10,255 nt of DNA from Caldisericota bacterium (GTDB lineage: Bacteria > CG03 > B21-G15), in assembly GCA_003650255.1 (NCBI GenBank), contig QMOP01000031.1, positions 1-10,255 of the forward strand, read 5' to 3'. This document shows, in pieces, positions 1-7,588 of this stretch. How positions within the stretch are numbered: the stretch's first letter is position 1; every line of letters starts with the position of its first letter. Under the pieces are notes generated by a model that saw only the letters and a list, made by a program, of their open reading frames with translations, searched no databases and was not told where the DNA came from. The position numbers and the translations under genes are program-made.

Positions 1-536
1 ATATATTTGACCTCAAAATTCAGAGAAGTTTTGATTTTTATACAAGAAAGATACTTTTATTGAGTTTCATTGAATCAGCAAAAGTTGAGAATGTTCATGA
101 GGTAATTCTTAGAATTAAGTTTTTAAAAGATGTTTTTCCCTCAGTTTTTCTTATAGGCGGGTTTCTTGGTGTTTTATTGAGTTTTGTATTAAAAAATGGA
201 ATTTCAAGGTTGTGGAAGATAAAAGAAAGAAAACTTACACCACTTTCAAAATGGAAAGTATCTTCTCAATTTATCTGGTTTTTTATTTTAAGTGGTGTGA
301 TGATATTTGGAGGAAGGTATATTGAGAATTCTATTGTGGTTAAAATAGGTAAAAATTTACTTGTGATATCCTGTTTTGTATACTTTTTAATGGGGCTTGG
401 AATACTTGATTATAATGTAAAAAGGATGAAATTTCCACCTTTTATGAGATATGTTCTTTATACTTTGAGTATCCTCGTTTATCCTGTTCCAATAATTTTT
501 GGAATAACAGAGGTATGGTTCAAAATGAGGAGGTGA
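1..536 (+). CDS. DUF2232/YybS-like integral membrane protein, C-terminal part (5' end outside window)
   Basis: This is the C-terminal part (177 residues visible) of a polytopic inner-membrane protein of unknown function. The frame is open from base 3 with no in-frame stop upstream, so the TTG at 60 is not a convincing start and the gene probably begins before the window. Hydrophobic segments lie around bases 138-192, 264-315, 348-408 and 450-510. Between them is a charged loop with the pattern L-T-P-L-S-K-W-K, then a G-L-G-I-L-D-Y segment and a basic K-R-M-K-F-P-P-F-M-R stretch. Both resemble the C-terminal half of DUF2232 (YybS) proteins as I remember them (L-P-P-x-x-x-W-x-hydrophobic; G-L-A-V-x-x-F). 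A position just upstream of rplI is typical of this family and supports the call. Its stop (534-536) lies within the rplI ribosome-binding region. No biochemical role is established to my knowledge. Confidence 0.72.
   Translation, partial: IFDLKIQRSFDFYTRKILLLSFIESAKVENVHEVILRIKFLKDVFPSVFLIGGFLGVLLSFVLKNGISRLWKIKERKLTPLSKWKVSSQFIWFFILSGVMIFGGRYIENSIVVKIGKNLLVISCFVYFLMGLGILDYNVKRMKFPPFMRYVLYTLSILVYPVPIIFGITEVWFKMRR
527..534 (+). promoter_or_regulatory. Shine-Dalgarno sequence of rplI
   Basis: GAGGAGGT lies four bases before the ATG at 539. It decides the rplI start: the frame also has an ATG at 515, but that lacks such a site and would add eight residues absent from L9 proteins. The site overlaps the end of the upstream membrane-protein gene. 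Confidence 0.85.
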
Positions 537-538
537 AG

Positions 539-988
539 ATGGAGGTTATTTTAAGAGTTGATATTCCAAAACTTGGAAAAAGAGGAGATATTGTTAGTGT
601 TAAGGATGGATATGCAAGAAACTTTTTAATTCCAAGAGGTCTTGCATATCCAAAAACAGAGGAAAATCTTTTAAGAGTTGAAAAGGAGAAGAAACTTTTT
701 GAGAAGAAAAAAGAGGCGGAAATTGAAAGGTTAAAGAGTTTAAGTGAAAAAATATCATCAATTTCTATAAGGATTAAGAAGAAAACACATGATGAGGTAA
801 AAATTTATGGTTCTGTGACAAAGGAGGAAATACAGGAAGCACTTAAAAAGGAGGGGATAGAAATAGATAAAAGAAGTATTGAGATTAAGGAGCCAATAAA
901 GGAGCTTGGAGTGTATCATGTTGATGTAAATCTTGGGAAGGATATAGTTGCAAAACTTAAACTTTGGGTTGAGAAGGAGGAAGTATGA
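539..988 (+). CDS. rplI: 50S ribosomal protein L9 (bL9)
   Basis: This is a large-subunit protein that binds 23S rRNA near the base of the L1 stalk and helps maintain reading frame. With the start at 539 the product is 149 residues, the same length as E. coli L9. The N-terminal RNA-binding domain begins M-E-V-I-L and carries the L9 signature at residues 13-36 (G-K-R-G-D-I-V then V-K-D-G-Y-A-R-N-F-L-I-P-R-G-L-A). A long, highly charged connecting helix spans about residues 41-75. The C-terminal domain (about 78-149) contains the family pattern I-Y-G-S-V-T. The gene starts two bases after the DUF2232 stop behind a strong GAGGAGGT site and overlaps dnaB by four bases. The order DUF2232-rplI-dnaB is a common bacterial arrangement, which supports both neighbours. 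Confidence 0.97.
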   Translation: MEVILRVDIPKLGKRGDIVSVKDGYARNFLIPRGLAYPKTEENLLRVEKEKKLFEKKKEAEIERLKSLSEKISSISIRIKKKTHDEVKIYGSVTKEEIQEALKKEGIEIDKRSIEIKEPIKELGVYHVDVNLGKDIVAKLKLWVEKEEV

Positions 989-2349
989 AAGAAGGGTTTG
1001 AGGATAAGGCACCTCCACAGAATCTTGATGCTGAGAGAAGTGTTCTTGGTTCAATACTCATTGACAATTCATATTTACCTATTGTTCTTCAGCATATAGA
1101 TGAAGAGGATTTCTACTCACAGGCACATAAAAAGATTTTTTTCTGTATATTGGAACTTTTTAAGGAGAATCAGCCGATAGATATAATAACACTTACAGAA
1201 AAATTGAAAAAGAAGAAAGAACTTGAAGAGGTTGGAGGGGTAACCTACATTTCAGGACTTATTGATTCTGTTGGAGTTGCTGCACATGCAGAGGAGTATG
1301 CAAAAATTGTAAAAGAGAAGTCCCTTTTAAGGAAATTGATTCACACATGTAATAATATTGTGAAAAAATGTTTTGAGGATTCTGAAAGAGGAGAGGAGAT
1401 AATTGACTGGGCAGAATCAGAGGTTTTTACTCTTGCACAGAAAAAGATAACAACAGGTTTTTTCTCGCTTCAGGAGGTTATGGAGAGGAGTTTTGAGGTT
1501 ATTGAGAAGATGTGGAAAAAGGGAGGGATTGGATTTGGAATTCCGACAGGTTTTATAGACCTTGACAGGTTAACAGGAGGACTTCATCCTCAGGAGTTCA
1601 TTGTTATTGCTGGAAGACCTGGAATGGGAAAGACAACATTTGGTTTAAATATTGCAACAAATGTTGCTCTTAATGAGAAGATTCCTGTTGCAATATTTTC
1701 ATTTGAAATGTCAAAGGAAGACCTTGTAAAAAGAATTCTCTGCAGTGAAGGAAGAGTAAATCATGACAGATTGAGAAAAGGAATGATAGGAGATTCTGAT
1801 TTTGCTCGCCTTACAACAGCAGCAAGTAAACTTGCTGATGCACCAATCTATATTGATGATACAGCAAATTTATCGGTTCTTGAGGTTAAAGCAAGATCAA
1901 GAAGACTTCAGGCAGAAAAGGGGCTTGGACTTGTTTTAATAGATTATTTACAACTTATGCCTGGAAGGGGTTTAAGAGCTGATTCAAGACAACAGGAGAT
2001 TTCTGAAATATGTAGAGCATTGAAAATTATGGCAAAGGAGTTAAATATTCCTGTTATTGCCCTTTCACAGCTTTCAAGGGAAACAGAGAAAAGAAAAGGG
2101 AAGGATAAAAGGCCTGTTCTTTCTGATTTGAGAGATTCAGGAGCAATTGAACAGGATGCAGACCTTGTTCTTTTTATTTATAGACCAGAGGTGTATGATA
2201 CAAGTAATGAACATCCTGAATGGAAAGGGCTTGCTGAAATTATTATAGGAAAGCAGAGGCATGGGGCAAGTGGTGTAAGTGTGAATCTTACATTTCTTGG
2301 AGAGTATACAAGGTTTGAAAATCTTGAAACAAAGGGAGTTGTAATTTGA
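985..2349 (+). CDS. dnaB: Replicative DNA helicase DnaB
   Basis: This is the hexameric 5'-3' helicase that unwinds DNA at the replication fork and recruits primase. The 454-residue length is normal for the family. The N-terminal domain (about 8-150) opens with A-P-P-Q-N-L-D-A-E-R-S-V-L-G, the standard DnaB start. A linker covers about 155-180. The RecA-like ATPase domain has Walker A G-R-P-G-M-G-K-T (210-217), the catalytic glutamate in F-S-F-E-M-S (E241), Walker B L-V-L-I-D-Y-L-Q-L (316-324), the L-S-Q-L-S-R motif (360-365) and the K-Q-R-H-G arginine-finger region (423-427). No intein interrupts it, although dnaB is a frequent intein host. AAGGAGG (974-980) precedes the ATG by four bases, and the start overlaps the rplI stop as ATGA. 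The end overlaps the alr start as TTGA. Confidence 0.98.
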   Translation: MKEGFEDKAPPQNLDAERSVLGSILIDNSYLPIVLQHIDEEDFYSQAHKKIFFCILELFKENQPIDIITLTEKLKKKKELEEVGGVTYISGLIDSVGVAAHAEEYAKIVKEKSLLRKLIHTCNNIVKKCFEDSERGEEIIDWAESEVFTLAQKKITTGFFSLQEVMERSFEVIEKMWKKGGIGFGIPTGFIDLDRLTGGLHPQEFIVIAGRPGMGKTTFGLNIATNVALNEKIPVAIFSFEMSKEDLVKRILCSEGRVNHDRLRKGMIGDSDFARLTTAASKLADAPIYIDDTANLSVLEVKARSRRLQAEKGLGLVLIDYLQLMPGRGLRADSRQQEISEICRALKIMAKELNIPVIALSQLSRETEKRKGKDKRPVLSDLRDSGAIEQDADLVLFIYRPEVYDTSNEHPEWKGLAEIIIGKQRHGASGVSVNLTFLGEYTRFENLETKGVVI

Positions 2350-3464
2350 AGATTTACAGACCTACCATCTTAGAAATAAATCTCAAAAATTTAAGGAAGA
2401 ATCTTTTAAATATAAAGAAAAAAGTTAAAAAGAATGTAAAGATTCTTGCTGTTGTTAAAGCAGATGCTTATGGACATGGTGCAAGGGAGGTTGCAAAATA
2501 TATTGAGGATATTGTTGACTGGTTTGGTGTTGCTCTTTTTGAGGAAGGAATAGAATTAAGGAAAGTAGGAATAAAAAAACCAGTTCTTGTTATGGGAAGT
2601 GTTTTCCCCCTTGATAATTTCAGATTATGTTTTAAATATGATCTTACTCCGACAATAAGTTCATATTATTCAGCGGAATATCTTTCAAAATTGGCACTTC
2701 GTTATGGAAAAGATCAAAGAGTTCATATAAAGGTTGATACAGGGATGGGAAGGATTGGGATAAATATTAAAAGGGCATACGAAACAATAAAGAGGATTTC
2801 AAAATTAAATGGAATAAAAATAGATGGAGTTTTTTCTCATCTTGCTCAGGCAGAAAAGATAACATCCTTTACAATGATGCAGATAAGAAGTTTCAAAAAT
2901 CTTAAAAAAGCTCTTGAAAGTGAAATTGGAAGGATACCACTTTTTCATATTGCAAATTCAACAGCAACATTTAAAATTCCAGAATCACATTTTGATATGG
3001 TAAGACCGGGAATATCAATTTATGGACTTTTTCCATATAAAGGAGTTTTAAAAGATGTGGATTTAGATCCTGTTATGAGTTTTAAAACAAAGATTGTTTT
3101 TTTAAAGGAGGTTGAAAAAGGGACATCAATATCGTATGGTAGAACTTGGATTGCAAAAAGAAGAAGCACTATTGCAACACTTCCTGTTGGATATGCTGAT
3201 GGATATAATAGACTTTTATCAAATAAAGGAGAGGTTCTTATAAGAGGAAAAAGGTTTCCTGTTGTTGGAAGGGTCTGTATGGATATGGTTATGGTTGATG
3301 TAACAGATTTAAAAAATCCTCAACTTGGAGAGGAGGTTGTGCTCTGGGGAAAGCAGGGGAATGGAATAATAAGGGTGGAGGAGATTGCAGATAAAATTTC
3401 AACAATAAATTATGAGGTTACAGCATCTCTTCCGAAAAGGGTTCCAAGGATTTATTTAAAATGA
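2346..3464 (+). CDS. alr: Alanine racemase (PLP-dependent)
   Basis: This cytoplasmic enzyme interconverts L- and D-alanine and supplies D-Ala for peptidoglycan. The 372-residue product has the fold-type III barrel start with the pyridoxal phosphate lysine in V-V-K-A-D-A-Y-G-H-G (K38). It also has the V-D-T-G-M-G-R-I-G motif (130-138), F-S-H-L-A (163-167), H-x-A-N-S (201-205) and R-P-G-I-S-I-Y-G (220-227). The second catalytic base is the tyrosine of I-S-Y-G-R-T (Y264), followed by P-V-G-Y-A-D-G (280-286) and C-M-D (311-313). The start is a TTG overlapping the dnaB stop (TTGA), with GGGAG at 2334-2338 placed seven bases upstream. The next gene begins inside its stop as ATGA. All essential residues are present, so it is probably active. 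It brings a cell-wall gene into a replication and translation cluster. Confidence 0.96.
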   Translation: MKIYRPTILEINLKNLRKNLLNIKKKVKKNVKILAVVKADAYGHGAREVAKYIEDIVDWFGVALFEEGIELRKVGIKKPVLVMGSVFPLDNFRLCFKYDLTPTISSYYSAEYLSKLALRYGKDQRVHIKVDTGMGRIGINIKRAYETIKRISKLNGIKIDGVFSHLAQAEKITSFTMMQIRSFKNLKKALESEIGRIPLFHIANSTATFKIPESHFDMVRPGISIYGLFPYKGVLKDVDLDPVMSFKTKIVFLKEVEKGTSISYGRTWIAKRRSTIATLPVGYADGYNRLLSNKGEVLIRGKRFPVVGRVCMDMVMVDVTDLKNPQLGEEVVLWGKQGNGIIRVEEIADKISTINYEVTASLPKRVPRIYLK

Positions 3465-4246
3465 GACTTTTTTTTGCTGTTGGAAAATTTTTTAAGGAAG
3501 TATTTCTTAAACTTGGAAGATCATTTTTCTTCCTCCAAGATACAGTTTACTGGCTTTTCAAATCAAAACTTGAGAAGGAGGAAGTTTTAAAACAGATGAA
3601 AAGGGTTGGAGTTGAATCATTTCCTGTCTGTATTCTCACTTCACTTTTTACTGGAATGGTTCTTGCTCTTCAGAGCGGACTTTCCTCAAAAAGTATTTTC
3701 AATGATCCCCTTTATGTTGGAACACTTGTTGCATTTTCAATGGTTTTAGAACTTGGTCCTGTTCTTACAAGTATTGTTGTTGCAGGAAGAGTTGGGGCAG
3801 CATTTACTGCAGAGATTGGAACAATGAAAGTTACTGAGCAGATTGATGCTCTTTATACTCTTGGAGTGAATCCTTTTAGTTATCTTGCAGTTCCAAGATT
3901 GATTGCTTCCTGTCTTATGCTTCCACTTCTGGTTATTTTTTCAGATATTATAGGAATCCTTGGTGGTTATTTTGTAAGTATTGTAAAACTCGGTATTCCA
4001 GGAAAAATCTATTTTGATGATGTTACAAGATATCTTGAGATAATGGATGTTCTGCATGGAATTATAAAAACATTCTTTTTTGCTTTAATTATTTTCTGGG
4101 TTTCCTGTTTTAATGGTTTTTATACAGGAGAAGGAGCAGAGGGAGTTGGAAAGGCAACAACAACAACTGTTGTTGTTTCAATGATTTTAATTCTTTTAAG
4201 TGATTACTTTTTAGGTTCCCTTTTAATTTCTTTTGGAATAGGATGA
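3461..4246 (+). CDS. mlaE: MlaE-type ABC transporter permease (phospholipid transport)
   Basis: This is the inner-membrane permease of an MCE-family phospholipid transport complex and pairs with the ATPase encoded next. The product is 261 residues. An amphipathic N-terminal helix (about 1-35) precedes the membrane segments, about 54-72, 86-112, 146-175, 200-218 and 236-256. The family signature E-L-G-P-V-L-T-S-I-V-V-A-G-R-V-G-A-A (97-114) continues as F-T-A-E-I-G-T-M-K-V-T-E-Q-I-D-A-L (115-131). Near the end is the conserved K-A-T-T-x-x-V-V (231-238). The start overlaps alr and the end overlaps mlaF, both as ATGA. AAGGA lies 10 bases before the start. No mlaB STAS gene or mlaC periplasmic shuttle gene accompanies it here. 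Confidence 0.94.
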   Translation: MRLFFAVGKFFKEVFLKLGRSFFFLQDTVYWLFKSKLEKEEVLKQMKRVGVESFPVCILTSLFTGMVLALQSGLSSKSIFNDPLYVGTLVAFSMVLELGPVLTSIVVAGRVGAAFTAEIGTMKVTEQIDALYTLGVNPFSYLAVPRLIASCLMLPLLVIFSDIIGILGGYFVSIVKLGIPGKIYFDDVTRYLEIMDVLHGIIKTFFFALIIFWVSCFNGFYTGEGAEGVGKATTTTVVVSMILILLSDYFLGSLLISFGIG

Positions 4247-4974
4247 TAAAGATAAGAGGTGTTCATAAGTATTTTGAGGATAAGTGGGTTTTAAGGGGAG
4301 TTGACATTGATATTTATGATGGAGAGACAATAACAATTATTGGTGGTTCTGGTGAAGGAAAGAGTGTTTTATTAAAATGTATTGTGGGACTTTTAAAGGT
4401 TGATAAAGGAGAGATTGTGATTGATGGAGTTGATATTACAAAAGTTTCTGATATTGAACTTCAAAAGGTTCAGAAAAACTTTGGTTTTCTTTTTCAGGGT
4501 GCAGCACTTTTTGATTCAATGACTGTGTATGAAAATGTTGCTTTTGGAATAAGAAGAAGGAATCCCAGTTTGAGTGAAAGTAAGATAAGGAGAATTGTTG
4601 AAGAGAAACTTTCTCTTGTTGGGTTAAAAGGGGTTGAAAATTTAAAGCCAGCAGCACTTTCAGGAGGAATGAAAAAGAGGGTAGGTTTAGCAAGGGCAAT
4701 TGCAACAAATCCAAAATACATTCTTTATGATGAGCCAACAACTGGTCTTGATCCGGTTCTTGCTGATTCAATAAATGATTTGATAATTGATATGAAAAAG
4801 AAACTTGGAGTTACATCAATTGTTGTTACCCATGATATTCATTCAGCATGTAAGGTTTCTGATAGAATCGCAATGCTTTATTCTGGAAAGATTATTGAGG
4901 TTGGGACACCTCAGGATATACTTAATTCAAAGAATGCACTTGTCAGAAATTTTATAAAAGGAGTGATGATATGA
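4243..4974 (+). CDS. mlaF: MlaF-type ABC transporter ATP-binding protein
   Basis: This is the cytoplasmic ATPase that powers the MlaE permease for phospholipid movement between membranes. The 243-residue product shows every ABC motif: Walker A G-G-S-G-E-G-K-S (34-41), Q-loop glutamine in G-F-L-F-Q-G-A-A-L-F-D (Q85), signature L-S-G-G-M-K-K-R-V (139-147), Walker B I-L-Y-D-E-P-T-T-G-L-D-P (160-171, catalytic E164) and the switch histidine in V-T-H-D (H197). F-Q-G-A-A-L-F-D-S-M-T-V and L-S-G-G-M-K-K-R are characteristic of MlaF/Mkl rather than other ABC importers. It overlaps mlaE and mlaD by four bases each. There is no strong Shine-Dalgarno sequence before its start (only a weak GGAATAGG), so translation probably depends on coupling to mlaE. 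Confidence 0.95.
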   Translation: MIKIRGVHKYFEDKWVLRGVDIDIYDGETITIIGGSGEGKSVLLKCIVGLLKVDKGEIVIDGVDITKVSDIELQKVQKNFGFLFQGAALFDSMTVYENVAFGIRRRNPSLSESKIRRIVEEKLSLVGLKGVENLKPAALSGGMKKRVGLARAIATNPKYILYDEPTTGLDPVLADSINDLIIDMKKKLGVTSIVVTHDIHSACKVSDRIAMLYSGKIIEVGTPQDILNSKNALVRNFIKGVMI

Positions 4975-6281
4975 GAGATGAATTGAAAATCGGTATTTTT
5001 GTTTTTTTTGCTCTTTTAATTTTTGCTTTTGGTGTTATTATACTGGGAGATGTTCATCTGAAGAAGGGATATGTTATAAAGATTGTTTTTGATGATACAG
5101 CAGGTCTTTCTGTTGGTTCTGCTGTAAGAATTGCTGGAGTTGAAGTTGGAAAGGTGAGTAAAATTTATCTTTCAAAGGATGGGAAGGCTGTTGTTGAGGC
5201 ATGGATTAGAGGAGATGTCAGGTTGAGAAGTGATGCCAGGGCAGAGATTCTTTCAACAGGAGTTATTGGAACAAAATATTTAGAACTTTCTCTTGGAAAA
5301 GAAGGGAAATTTTTAAAAGATGGAGATTTGATTTATGGAGAAAGTCCTGAAAGTATTGAAAAGATTGGAGCAAGGATTGTGAATGGTATAAATAAGGTTG
5401 TTGAACTTTTTACTGAAGAAGAAGGAGGGAAGTTAAAGGATGTGATAGATGATGTAAGTAAATTTTTTTCAAAGTTGAATGAAGAGGTTGATGAGAATGA
5501 TGTAAGGGAAACGATTAAAAACTTTAAAAAATTTTCAGATGCTTTATCTAAAATAGCAGAGAAAAGAGGAGATATTGAGAAATCCATTGAGGATTTACCG
5601 GCTGTTATAGATGAATTAAGAGAGAATATGAAGAGATTAAGTAGAATACTTGAAAAGATTGAAAAAGGCGAAGGAACGATTGGAAAGCTTCTTGTTGATA
5701 AGGATGTTCAGGAGAAGACAGTTGAGACAATTGAGAGTATTAAAGGAGCAAGTAAGGAGGCAGAAAGAATTTTAAAAAGAATAAGTGGTTTTAGAACTTA
5801 CTGGATGTATGAACAGAGATATAATTATAAGGATAAACTTTCAAGAAATGATTTTGGAATTATGATTAAACCGAAGAAAACAAAGTTTTATTATTTTGGT
5901 GTAAGTAATATAAAGGATAATGGAAGTGGAGAGGATGTTGGTGGAGAGAAGATAAATGCTTTTGAGGCAAAGATTGGTTCAAGGGTGAAAAATTTTACAT
6001 TTTACGGAGGATTGATAAGAGGAGTTGGTGGAGCAGGGTTAATTTTTCATCCTTTAAAGAGGTTTGATATTGAAATTCTTTCATATTACTTCTCAAAGGA
6101 GAAACCATTTGTTGATTTGAGAACAAGGATTAGTTTATCTAAGTTAATCACGCTTCATTTTGGAGGAGAGAACATATTAAACAGAGGAACATTTTCTTTT
6201 GGACTTAATTTAAATCTTGAAGATGAGGATATTGGATATCTTTTTGGTCTTGGAAGTCTTGCAGGTGCTGTTAGAAAATGA
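4971..6281 (+). CDS. mlaD: MlaD-type MCE protein with a C-terminal beta-rich, probably outer-membrane barrel, domain
   Basis: This is the substrate-binding, membrane-anchored component of the lipid transporter. The 436-residue product is much longer than E. coli MlaD (about 180). One N-terminal membrane helix (about 8-26) anchors it in the inner membrane. A single MCE domain follows (about 33-112), with F-D-D-T-A-G-L-S-V-G-S-A-V (40-52), A-G-V-E-V-G-K-V (55-62) and G-V-I-G-T-K-Y-L-E-L (97-106). A long helical, heptad-like region (about 128-272) contains G-E-G-T-I-G-K-L-L (233-241), common in MCE proteins. Residues about 275-430 alternate aromatic and polar residues and include N-F-T-F-Y-G-G, F-D-I-E-I-L-S-Y-Y-F and T-F-S-F-G-L-N-L-N-L. 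I predict about ten beta strands. The last residues (A-V-R-K) lack the usual terminal aromatic of barrel proteins. AGGAG (4959-4963) precedes the start by seven bases. Confidence 0.9.
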   Translation: MRDELKIGIFVFFALLIFAFGVIILGDVHLKKGYVIKIVFDDTAGLSVGSAVRIAGVEVGKVSKIYLSKDGKAVVEAWIRGDVRLRSDARAEILSTGVIGTKYLELSLGKEGKFLKDGDLIYGESPESIEKIGARIVNGINKVVELFTEEEGGKLKDVIDDVSKFFSKLNEEVDENDVRETIKNFKKFSDALSKIAEKRGDIEKSIEDLPAVIDELRENMKRLSRILEKIEKGEGTIGKLLVDKDVQEKTVETIESIKGASKEAERILKRISGFRTYWMYEQRYNYKDKLSRNDFGIMIKPKKTKFYYFGVSNIKDNGSGEDVGGEKINAFEAKIGSRVKNFTFYGGLIRGVGGAGLIFHPLKRFDIEILSYYFSKEKPFVDLRTRISLSKLITLHFGGENILNRGTFSFGLNLNLEDEDIGYLFGLGSLAGAVRK

Positions 6282-7588
6282 AAAAGGAGTATTTTGTTTG
6301 TAAAAATTGTGGTTATCAAACAATAAAGTGGCTTGGCCAGTGTCCTTATTGTGAGGGATGGGATACTTTTGAAAGAGTTGTTGAAAGAAAAGGAGGGATA
6401 AAAAAAGAGGCGGTTTATTTAAAAGATATAAAGGATGTTTGTTATGAAAGAATTAAAACAGGGATAGAGGAGTTTGATAGAGTTACTGGTGGTGGAGTTG
6501 TTAAGGCAGAGATAATTCTTATTGCAGGTCCACCTGGAGTTGGAAAATCAACACTTTTTCTTCAAATAGCAGATAGATTTTCAAATGAAAGGAGGGTTTT
6601 ATATGTTACAAGTGAGGAGTCATTAGAACAGATAAAATTAAGAGCATCAAGAATTGGAATAAAGGGAGATATTTTATTTCTTGATTCAAACCAGATTATG
6701 GAGATTATAAATGTAATTGAGAGAATCAAACCTGAAATTGTTTTTGTTGATTCAATTCAGGGGATTAATTCTTTTGAAAAAGGAGTTCCTCTCGGAACAC
6801 CAACACAGATAAGATTTGGAGCAGAAAAGTTCTGTGAGATAGCAAAAGAAAAAGGGATTGTTATATTTTTAAGTGGACATGTTACAAAGGAGGGTATTGT
6901 TGCAGGACCCAAGTTATTGGAACATATTGTTGATGCTGTTTTGTATCTTGAAATTGGTAAAGACAGTTTTTACAGGGTTTTAAGTTCATACAAAAACAGA
7001 TTTGGTTCAACAAATGAGGTTGCTTTTTTTTATCTTGGAGAAAGAGGTTTTGAGGAGATAAAGGATTTAAGTTTCCTTATTTCAAAAAGAAGAAAGGATG
7101 CAGTTGGAAGAGTTTATACAGTTATTATCCAAGGAAAAAGAGCAGTTACTGTTGAGATAGAATCATTAGTTTCAATCTCATCAACATTTCCTCCAAGAAG
7201 ACAGGCAGTTGGATTGGATGTTTCAAAACTTTATATGCTTGTTGCAATAATTCAAAAAAATTTTAAGATTGATTTTTCAAAATATGACATTTTTCTTAAA
7301 GTTTCATCTGGGATAAGTATTAAGGAATCAGATGCAGATTTGCCTGTTATTTTAAGTATACTTTCAAGTAGAAAGAATTTTTTAATCTCAAAGGATTTGA
7401 TTGTTATTGGTGAGGTTTCACTTACAGGTGAATTAAGGGGAGGATATTTTATGAGAGAAAAGATAAAGGAGGCAAAGAGGATTGGCTTTAAAAGATTTAT
7501 TGTTCCTGATGAGGTAAAAGGTGAGGTAAGGGATAAGGGAATTTTTTTTGTAAAGGATTTAAAGGATGTTTTAAAATATGTTTCTTAA
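6278..7588 (+). CDS. radA: DNA repair/recombination ATPase RadA (Sms)
   Basis: This is a RecA-related, DnaB-like motor that promotes branch migration and processing of recombination intermediates. The 436-residue product has an N-terminal zinc finger with C8-x2-C11 and C22-x2-C25. The ATPase domain has Walker A G-P-P-G-V-G-K-S (84-91), T-S-E-E-S (111-115), Walker B I-V-F-V-D-S-I-Q (154-161) and the RadA-specific K-N-R-F-G motif (239-243). The C-terminal Lon-protease-like domain (about 275-436) includes E-S-D-A-D-L-P (350-356), where active Lon has its catalytic region. I see no clear Ser-Lys protease dyad, as expected for RadA, where this domain is structural or DNA-binding. The start overlaps mlaD as ATGA, and the last 11 bases overlap the following yacL-like gene. 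In Firmicutes disA normally follows radA; here it does not. Confidence 0.97.
   Translation: MKKEYFVCKNCGYQTIKWLGQCPYCEGWDTFERVVERKGGIKKEAVYLKDIKDVCYERIKTGIEEFDRVTGGGVVKAEIILIAGPPGVGKSTLFLQIADRFSNERRVLYVTSEESLEQIKLRASRIGIKGDILFLDSNQIMEIINVIERIKPEIVFVDSIQGINSFEKGVPLGTPTQIRFGAEKFCEIAKEKGIVIFLSGHVTKEGIVAGPKLLEHIVDAVLYLEIGKDSFYRVLSSYKNRFGSTNEVAFFYLGERGFEEIKDLSFLISKRRKDAVGRVYTVIIQGKRAVTVEIESLVSISSTFPPRRQAVGLDVSKLYMLVAIIQKNFKIDFSKYDIFLKVSSGISIKESDADLPVILSILSSRKNFLISKDLIVIGEVSLTGELRGGYFMREKIKEAKRIGFKRFIVPDEVKGEVRDKGIFFVKDLKDVLKYVS

Noticed and set aside
60..62. TTG at 60 as the start of the first membrane protein
   Set aside because: The same frame is open to the window edge, there is no Shine-Dalgarno sequence before it, and the protein matches only the C-terminal part of its family.
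758..1054. Minus-strand open frame of 98 codons over rplI/dnaB
   Set aside because: It is an antisense shadow of two well-supported genes, rich in residues expected from AT-rich reverse reading, with no ribosome site or family resemblance. Other minus-strand frames (4436-4771, 4494-4721, 5333-5587, 7774-7968, 9022-9213, 9650-9925) were rejected for the same reason.
4156..4177. Near-perfect inverted repeat AACAACAACA-AC-TGTTGTTGTT inside mlaE
   Set aside because: It is explained by codons for the run K-A-T-T-T-T-V-V-V (ACA and GTT codons), a region conserved in MlaE proteins, with no T tract or regulatory context.
6278..7588. Active Lon-type protease domain in RadA
   Set aside because: The C-terminal domain is Lon-like in fold, but I see no Ser-Lys dyad, as is normal for RadA.
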